Part shown: positions 57,203 through 64,000 of the stretch, piece after piece
How the letters are laid out: each line of letters begins with the position of its first letter
Position numbering within the stretch: position 1 is the first letter of the stretch
From: Ligula intestinalis
Taxonomy: Eukaryota > Platyhelminthes > Cestoda > Diphyllobothriidea > Diphyllobothriidae
Assembly (NCBI GenBank): GCA_036362985.1
Contig: JAYGXS010000001.1
Span: 43,205,331 to 43,269,330, forward strand
Length of the DNA: 64,000 bases
Reading direction: 5' to 3'
The notes under the pieces: generated by a model
Database searches by the model: none
The model's input: the letters and a program-made list of their open reading frames with translations, nothing else
What the model was told of the DNA's origin: nothing
Position numbers and translations under genes: made by a program

Positions 57203-59163
57203 TTAGTTTTTTGCTCAAACACTTCGTTCCTTTGTCCATGATCTTTTCAGAAACCCTACCTCTTTCCTCAAAGGCCTTCCTAGTTTTTACTCAAGGACTT
57301 TAAAGAATACTTGATTTTCCAAACCGCGCATCTTGCCATCTCCTCTCAGAGCTTTTCGGGTCTTTTGCCTGAATATACTTGTTTTTAAAAAAACTTCGTC
57401 CAGCATTCTTTTGTATTCCCTCCGGCATCCTTGACATCATTTGATCAACCTCGATTAACTTTCAGTAGGATTTCTGGTCGCTTTGGCGTCTGTTTGTACT
57501 TACTTGCTCTGGTATCCACTGTTGTTTCTTGGCATGAAACCATCTCTCCGCGGATGCCCATAATCTAGACGGATACCCACCAGGCCCAGTACAGAGAGTC
57601 CGTGACAGACGACAGAATTATTTATTTTAGGAAAAGGGAAAAACACTCTTGCACAGAGGTTTTCGTCCATTCTCTTTCCTGCCGGGTACTTGGTCATGCA
57701 GTGTTTTAGTCTCTTTCTATTTACCGTATTGTGAAACCCATCACCGTCGTAGTTCCATAGAACAAACTCCGGGTAAAACGCTGATATATTCGAATCTATT
57801 TGCCTATTCCAGTCCCGCGGATGTAGCCCATCACGTAAGCACAGACAGCTGATTAAGTAAACACTGAGTGCAGAATTCTAGAGCGACATTTGTTGCTGCG
57901 CTTACCTCGAACCGTCATGTTTCAGCATTTTAAGCAAAGCGGTAACATATTCTGTAGGTTCGTCTCAACGACTTAGAGAATGGATTAGTAAACCAGGCTT
58001 GGCCACATCCGACCCATACTGTCTGTCCCCCTGTCCTTCTATCTTTTCGGTCTCTCGTTTACACGATAGGCTTTTTAGACAATCGAACCAATGCCGGACT
58101 CTAAGCCAGATCGGGTTTTGTGGTTATCGATTTACAGAGCAAAGGGTATTTATAGCGGACAGATTGTTGGTGACTGATCATGGGAAGCGAAAACCTCCCC
58201 TTGAGAGTCAGGGATTTGGGGCTGTAGACTATTCACGTAGTCATGGCGACCGCCTGCTGACAGCTCATCGCCACAAGACGGTCTGAAAATGTCGAGGTTT
58301 CAAGGCAAAACAACAGCACTTTGTCTTGCAAACTAGGTAACAGAGCGAATGTCACTCCCTCTGGTTGTGGAGAATACCTGCCACGACCGACCGTACACGG
58401 GCCTGTACCTCGAGTGACAGGTCGTTTGACTCAACTGCGCAAATAAACGACTGATCCGAATCCAGCTTTCAGGGCCGTCGAGGCGTAGGCCATGGACATG
58501 GTGCCTAGATGTCTTCAAATAACCCAGAAATGACTAAGCCCGGTAGGCTCTTTGATCGTCTGTGTTTCTTCTCAATTTTTCAAAAAACTTCGATGAATGA
58601 ACCCTTGCCTTGCGGAGAAAAAAGGGGTCCGGCGTTTTCAGGTCGTGACCGTTTTTGAAGTGCTGCAAGGGATATGAGCTCAGGCGTTCACTGTATTTAA
58701 ATGCCTGATACCAACCCCACCCCCTCCCTTCGAGTTGCGAATTTCTCCCAGTTAGGATTGTGTGTGACTTAGCAAACGACAGTTTCACGCACTTATGATT
58801 GCTTAAATACAGGCCCATTGATAACATTAATAGTAGTTTACCCTTCTAAGAGCATTAGTCTACTGTTTGTGTACTTGGAAAGCCACGAAAAGGCCACTTC
58901 GAGCAAAATAGTCAGCAAATCGCTTTGGACGACGTAATCAATTTACTAATTGAACATGGCAAAGTAAAGGTTCACCAGACTATGGTTTTATTTACCACAG
59001 TTAGATGCACTGGGGCTTCAAAGCCCATTTTGCAGGTGCAAGCCACCTACCTCGAGCTCACTGCGTGGCGCCCTGCTAAATAAAATTCGCACGGTAGGTC
59101 TTACTTTCAAATTTTGCGATCAATAATTCTTAGGGTAGCTTGCCTGGGTATTTGAGGGTAAGG
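57203..59163. other. Intergenic region between ABCB8-like gene and GPCR
   Basis: No coding exon is recognised. An AATAAA at 58442-58447 could serve the ABC transporter, which would imply a 1.2-kb 3'UTR. The GPCR promoter should lie here, but no motif stands out. Confidence 0.4.
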
Positions 59164-60066
59164 ATGGACATAACAGCCTTTCTTCTGAGCATTGGTGGAA
59201 TAACAACCAACTCATTTGCATTATCCTACATCCTTGCTGCGTTCGAACATGGGAGAAAACAGCACAATACTACTTGGTTTTCCCTGATGAAGAATTCTCT
59301 CGATTTAACGGCTTGCATATTTCTTTTGATCGAAAGCTGGGGCCACAGTCTGTCCACTACACCCTCAACTGTGTCGCAACTATTCTGTGTTCTTCATACA
59401 GTTCACTTTTGGTTTTGGGTGACAATGACACTCCGTGTTGGTCTTAATGTGATACAAGCGGGATACTACTTCGAATGGCTAGTACTATCAAAATATCATA
59501 TTGTACGTTTGATACCCCTTCAAATGACTGTTGTTGCAACTGCCTACGGATGTCAGGCTGTACTATCAGCCATCCTACATGGAATGCAAGCGGAACACCG
59601 TAAAGGAGAAACACGTTGTAGCAACGCCCTTTTCCTTGAAGACAAGTTTGAGGACTCTACAGGTCTGTTGAAAATAGCTGTCGTGGTTCATTTTGTCTCC
59701 TTCCTCACCCTGCCCCTTGTGTTGGTTCGTTACTGCTACAAAGTATGCCTCCTAGGCCTTGCGGATAACGACGGGATAGCCGACCGTGTGGCTTACGGTG
59801 AACTTGTGAAACTCTACTACTTTGACTACATGATGTTTGCGTTCATGACCGTGCCGCACCTGTCCGGCTTCTTCCTCTACCACTTTACACCTGCCTTTGA
59901 CTTTAGCCCAAGCACGTTCTCTTATAGGGTAACTTTCTATCTCTTCGCACTCTATCCCACGATCTATCCGTTGTTTTCAATGCACCTCCTACGAATATTC
60001 CGCAATCCGCTAAGTTACTCAAAGGATGAAACCAAGGCAGAGGATGAAGCCAAGAGAGAGAGCTAA
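59164..60066 (+). CDS. Divergent rhodopsin-like GPCR (orphan, flatworm type), intronless
   Basis: A probable plasma-membrane G-protein-coupled receptor of 300 residues; ligand unknown. Seen: seven hydrophobic segments at about 4-26, 43-62, 71-101, 114-138, 168-192, 217-241 and 254-280. TM1 keeps an Asn (N16), TM2 an Asp (LDLTAC, D47), TM5 a Pro (P184) and TM6 a Pro in MTVPH (P231). C75 at the start of TM3 and C152 in loop 2 can form the canonical disulfide. The DRY motif at the end of TM3 is AGY (99-101), without the Arg, and NPxxY of TM7 is YPTIY (264-268). A short basic/acidic tail follows helix 8. The N-terminus before TM1 is almost absent. An in-frame stop at 59131-59133 lies upstream inside a CTTAG acceptor-like site, so a 5' exon is possible. 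Confidence 0.75.
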   Translation: MDITAFLLSIGGITTNSFALSYILAAFEHGRKQHNTTWFSLMKNSLDLTACIFLLIESWGHSLSTTPSTVSQLFCVLHTVHFWFWVTMTLRVGLNVIQAGYYFEWLVLSKYHIVRLIPLQMTVVATAYGCQAVLSAILHGMQAEHRKGETRCSNALFLEDKFEDSTGLLKIAVVVHFVSFLTLPLVLVRYCYKVCLLGLADNDGIADRVAYGELVKLYYFDYMMFAFMTVPHLSGFFLYHFTPAFDFSPSTFSYRVTFYLFALYPTIYPLFSMHLLRIFRNPLSYSKDETKAEDEAKRES

Positions 60067-60407
60067 GTCAAGGCAAAGATTTCCATTTCTTCGAAAAGTC
60101 ATCGGCGAGTAAATTAAAAATGAAGGCAGTGGCTGAGGAAGGTGGTAAAGAGGAGAAAAAGAAGTGAAGCAAGCCTAATTGTTTCGAGTTGTATAGCGCC
60201 GAGAGTTTTCAGTAAACGTCTTGTCAACCAACTTTTCTGTCTTCTATTTCATAGTATACTTCATGCAAGCACCTAAAATATGACTAAAGATATCTTTTGT
60301 TGAGCTTAGCCACACAGAATTAGGCCACAGCAGTATGTAGTACTTTTGTCGGCTGTGTCGCCGTCGTTTGTCTGCACACCTTTTGTATAGCTAGGGTTTT
60401 ACACTTA

Positions 60408-60413
60408 AATAAA
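60408..60413 (+). terminator. Polyadenylation signal AATAAA for the GPCR
   Basis: AATAAA lies 342 bases after the GPCR stop codon on the same strand, a plausible 3'UTR length. Confidence 0.5.
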
Positions 60414-60419
60414 CTAACT

Positions 60420-61085
60420 TTTGAGGCTTGTCATGCTTTTTGAACATTTTAATCGCTGCATGAGTTAAACTGTAGTAAATATAACCAAAAAGTGTGCTAT
60501 CACTGTCTAATTACGCCTTGTGTGAGTCCCCATAAAGAACACAGCAAGAAGAGCACAAAAGTCGAAGTCCTTTTTGTATACCTTGTACACCATACTTTTA
60601 GCAAGCAAAGCGCACAAAATTGGCCCAATCAGATTGTTGTCTCAAGTGAGGAGCGACGGCAGTGGCTTTGTGACTCATCCAACTGGCGTGTTAATCCTCA
60701 GCCTGTCCGCAGCTGTGCGGCCTCGCGTGTACTGCGTGTAAGCGGACCGGTTGTATAGCGTGAGAACGACTCGTTAGGGCTTCGTGCGCACTCGGTTAAG
60801 TTGGGCTCTGACATGAACAACACTGAAGAAGTTGTCCGCGTAAGGTAAACTAGCGTTTTTGCTCATCCTGTTGATGCAATAAATGGTCGTCCTACATAGT
60901 ATTCAGTCGTGCACTCAAGCTAACTGGGTGGGGGGCGAGGACTTGCCTGCGAGCTTATCCCTCTGAGTTCGGGTACGATTTAGAGCCGCCTTAACTGTGG
61001 CGACTGATTAGCATAGCTGGCAGGTATGGTTAGCTCATGCCTTGAGATTATGCTGGACACTACGACATCCGGGATCCGAGAATGG
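60420..61085. other. No gene recognised downstream of the GPCR
   Basis: Short frames only; no repeat family matched. Confidence 0.4.
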
Positions 61086-61087
61086 AT

Positions 61088-61247
61088 ACCAACTCTACTT
61101 AGGCAGACAGTATTGCCAGCAAAGGCAAGGGAGACTGGAATGGTCATCTTGTCGTCAGCCAACCCCAAGTGGTGCACCACCCGAGGCTCGAACTCGCGAT
61201 CCTTTCACCCAGAGTCTAAAGCTCTAACCATTGAGCCACGAGCTCTT
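61088..61247 (-). repeat. SINE family B, best-kept tRNA-derived head
   Basis: Minus strand: GAGCTCGTGGCTCAATGGTT gives an A box (61,242-61,225), GCGAGTTCGAGCC the B box near 61,195, then GGTGGTGCACCACTTGGGG, GGCTGACGACAAGATGACC and AGTCTCCCTTGCC. The central 14 bases seen in other copies are deleted. Polymerase III transcription is expected for a SINE of this type. Confidence 0.75.
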
Positions 61248-61249
61248 TG

Positions 61250-62560
61250 TCTATTATCCTAAGACTAATAGCCTCTGCCGTTGCTGTCAAGCCCCGAGGA
61301 ATGAGGCCCAAGGCAGCGTGGGACAAGTGAATTCAGTTAGCGTTCGACGAACGGTCCTCAACGCGTACCAACTGTACTGATATTGATGAGGACAGAGTTT
61401 GTGGTCGTACGCCACTGTTCTCTGATTATATGGCGCTGGATAAAGCAACATTAGTGCTAGCTAACCATAACCAGACCAGTGTTTTTCATACACCGTCTCG
61501 GTTCATCGAGTACTTACGACTCCAACATCGTAACCAGAGCCATAGGACTGGCTGATTTGAAAATAGTAAGTAGCAGTTTTCCTAGATAGGAGAGCATACT
61601 GGTCATCTTCCGAAGTTATAGACGTAAGCGCACCTACGTTGGATTTAACTTATTCCTCGAGGCCAACCATTCTTATTATAGGTTTGTTATTTCTGGATAT
61701 GCGTATTGTAATAATACTGCGTTCTGTTCGTCCGTTATGGCCGAGACCGGGTCCTATGTGTGCAGGTCTTTCGGTGCACTACGACGCCTTTGGCGGTATA
61801 TGCTCGTTTGCTGCATATACAACTAAACATTTTATGGTCGGCGAACAGTTCGGTTTGCGGCTGACGTTACTGTTGGATCTGCCCTCGAAAGGTCGGAGGG
61901 AAGGTAAGTTTGGTTCGTGGTTCTTGGACGTGTCACCATTCCACATGCGTAAAGTTGGAACTAGAAGGGGTTATGATCTTGCAGATACAAGGTATATATC
62001 AACCTGTAAACAAGTGTTGTTCCAACTGGCTGAGTGTTAACTTCAGGATTGTTTCCTTACGAACTTTATTAGAGATTTTGTACCAAAAAGGTTGATAGCG
62101 CGTGACATATTCTATCTCAAAACGTCAAAGCGGTATTTCAATCAGGCTATCACTTACGTTGAGATTGACCATGACTCAAGAAACATGTCATGACTCAATT
62201 GACAATCAGATGGGCCGAGAATTACTTGAGTCATGGTTCATGGGCCCCCAATCCATAAACAAGCGCAACGATTTGCCCAATCCATATTCAGTGCTGAGAT
62301 GCAATTTGGCCAAAGCAAGTTGCCACTTGGGAAACGGGCAGATCACCCTACGCCAACACCGGAGGGCCAGATGGCCGAGCAGTCATCACGCCCGAGTCCA
62401 CCACGCGTGATAAAAGTTCAACAGGTCAGAGCCCGCACGCCGACCAACAAACTATCCACGCGCAAGAAGGTAATTAACGTTAATTGTCGCTGCATGTTTG
62501 CAGTTATGACTGTATCGTATAAATACTGCAAACTCCTGTGCATATATTTCCCGCTTCTGC
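61250..62560. other. No gene recognised
   Basis: The frames at 61,639-62,040 and 62,233-62,625 have no recognisable family motif. Confidence 0.4.
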
Positions 62561-62564
62561 TTGC

Positions 62565-62660
62565 GTTTTCTGCTAATGTCTCCGATGATGAATGCGAGAC
62601 GGATGTCGAAATGGCAGGCGAATAAAAGTCTTGTCCCAGCGATCGAGTCGTCTTCTTCCC
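62565..62660 (+). repeat. PLE-type 3' end, same family as 18.6 and 63.0 kb
   Basis: GATGATGAATGCGAGACGGA, TGTCGAAATGGCAGG, CGAATAAAAGTCTTGTCCCA and GCGATCGAGTCGTCTTCTTC. Ends in a CTT-rich tail. Confidence 0.45.
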
Positions 62661-62664
62661 AAAT

Positions 62665-62775
62665 TTGGTTTATTAGCCGTCACCAGTCAGCCACCCCGGG
62701 TGTCGCAACGCCAGAGGATCGACCTGTCGGCTGGAAATCCAAAACTCTGACCAGTGCGCCACGGATTCGCTTTCC
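62665..62775 (-). repeat. SINE family B fragment
   Basis: Plus strand shows TTATTAGCCGTCACCAGTCAG, CCCGGGTGTCGC and GCGCCACGGATTC, which are the antisense of the family B body and head. It is diverged. Confidence 0.5.
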
Positions 62776-62951
62776 TGTCGGTGTTGATCAGGTCTATTAG
62801 CAGGGGTAGCTTGGCGTCCACGGATCGATCAGTTGTGTATTGGGGTTAACTTTTGAACCCCCCTCTCCACCCCAGCTGCCACAAAACGCTAGTCTGGTAG
62901 ACAGAATGACAATATGCCAATACAAGCGAACATCCGTGTCCCAGGAAGCAA

Positions 62952-63111
62952 TTGAGAAGAAGAAGAAGACCCGATCGCTGGGACAATATGTTTATTCGCC
63001 TGACGTTTCGATATCCGTCGCGGATATTGAAACATCAGGCAAATCAACATATTGTCCCAACGATCGAGTCTTCTTCTTCTTCTTCTTCTTCTTCTTCTTC
63101 TTCTTCTTCAG
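62952..63111. repeat. 160-bp inverted repeat with GAA and TTC ends
   Basis: The left arm starts at GAAGAAGAAGAAGACCCGAT and the right arm ends at ATCGAGTCTTCTTCTTC. Both carry CCTGA(C/T)GTTTC, ATATGTT and TTGTCCCA in inverse order. The centre is near 63,016 (ATATCCGTCGCGGATAT). Arms are about 60 bp, some 85-90 percent alike by eye. The right arm continues into (TTC)n to 63,110. The unit is the PLE-type 3' end of 62.6 kb, head to head. Confidence 0.75.
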
Positions 63112-63179
63112 AATGACAATGCTGAGAAGACAACGAACTTATAGCTTATTGGTTGGTGCGCTGGACTTCTAGCCAATAG

Positions 63180-63305
63180 GTGGCGTTTTCGATCTTCAGG
63201 GGTTACAACTTTTAGGGCTGGGTATGGCTGACTGATGACGGCTATTGGGACAGAAATGGCCATTACAGTCTCCCTTTGCTTTATCGATAATGCCGACAAC
63301 CAGCG
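63180..63305 (+). repeat. SINE family B fragment, plus orientation
   Basis: Plus strand reads GGGCTGGGTATGGCTGACTG, ATGACGGCTATTGGGAC, AGAAATGGCCATTACAG and TCTCCCTTTGC. Head missing. Confidence 0.6.
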
Positions 63306-64000
63306 GAAAGTCGGGCTACGGAAAATGCGAAAGTAGTTTTTTCATTAATTCAAACACAAAAATGACCTCTATAGAAAGCCCTACCGAGTCTAGTGATTGA
63401 CGGTTGGACTGAAAGTCAGTGTGTCGATAGGGACTTTCTTTTTCCGGAATTTTGAGGTTCGTAACACTGTTTCCAGAGGAATAACCTCTGGGCAAGATGA
63501 TGGAAGTGGGTGTATATTCTTCCTCGGTCGGCCTACACAATTTATGTGTCCGCCCCTTCATAGTAGCCTTATGATGACTAACGCCATGTGTGTCTTGAGT
63601 TTTGCGTTAGAGCAAAGACTATGCCGATTTCAGACTAAGACCTGTGGCAGTCTGCTCTCGTTATACCCATACTGTCTTCAGTTGGCCTAACGTTCCCTGT
63701 CAATCCATGACTTGAGTCGCGCGAGATTTTGCACTGTCGTAGCGAGAGCTCAAAACCAATCAACGTTGCGTCCAGCAGTGCTTGGATTCAAGAAAACACA
63801 GTTAAGTATCTGGCACGCACTTCACGCCGAGGCCAACAGTCTCGACGACTCTCATCTAGCTAGTGAGAATCCTACCACTGCTTGCTGAGCTCCGTGTACA
63901 CACACTTACTTGCCCCTATAACTGTCTTCCCCATCTAGTGATTTTGAAGCCCTCGAGAGGTCCAATATTGAACCCCGAGACGCCTGACGCCATTCGGATG
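63306..64000. other. No gene recognised at window end
   Basis: Short frames only. A gene could continue past the window. Confidence 0.4.

Noticed and set aside
1..64000. CRISPR arrays, bacterial operons, phage or long-terminal-repeat elements
   Set aside because: No regularly spaced repeats, ribosome-binding-site-led gene runs, or gag-pol/LTR structures were seen; the DNA is eukaryotic.

Overview
This window is flatworm (platyhelminth) nuclear DNA, most likely from a digenean trematode; a diphyllobothriid cestode cannot be excluded. The reasons are a spliced host gene with a 37-bp intron near its 5' end, Penelope-like, RTE-like and CR1-like retroelements, a tRNA-derived SINE with a hammerhead ribozyme (the layout of the schistosome Sm-alpha SINE), and a flatworm-style divergent GPCR. 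There are no bacterial operons, phage genes or CRISPR arrays. Most open frames outside the features below look like chance ORFs.

Layout. Bases 1-34,100 are repeat-rich and hold no confidently assigned host gene. They contain two Penelope-like elements with inverted terminal repeats (PLE-2 at 11.4-13.2 kb on minus, PLE-1 at 19.0-21.2 kb on plus), a 0.37-kb truncated PLE at 33.4 kb, an eroded PLE at 9.3-9.6 kb, a CR1-like fragment at 28.3-29.9 kb, four copies of a repeat with inverted arms around a decayed telomere-like core (14.6, 17.5, 24.9 and 27.4 kb), and several tRNA-derived SINEs. One unassigned candidate exon lies at 26.0-26.4 kb on minus.

Bases 34,119-57,202 hold one 13-exon gene on plus. 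It encodes a 707-residue mitochondrial ABC half-transporter of the ABCB8 (MDL1-like) type. All twelve junctions keep the frame and all ABC motifs are intact. Intron 3 (7.8 kb) carries a CR1-like element (minus), a nearly full-length RTE-like element (plus) and a third, distinct Penelope-like fragment (plus). An intronless divergent rhodopsin-like GPCR of 300 residues follows at 59,164-60,066 on plus. The last 4 kb is SINE and inverted-repeat DNA.

The most interesting layer is self-cleaving RNA. The inverted terminal repeats of the PLE-1/PLE-2 family fold as compact hammerhead ribozymes with correct core nucleotides, a stem III of 4-5 bp and a UC or UU cleavage dinucleotide. A separate tRNA-derived SINE (10.0 and 48.9 kb) carries a hammerhead with a palindromic stem III and no loop. 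Other repeats (18.6, 43.2, 62.6 and 63.0 kb, and SINE family B) carry eroded hammerhead-like cores. All structures were folded by eye; no search or folding program was run.
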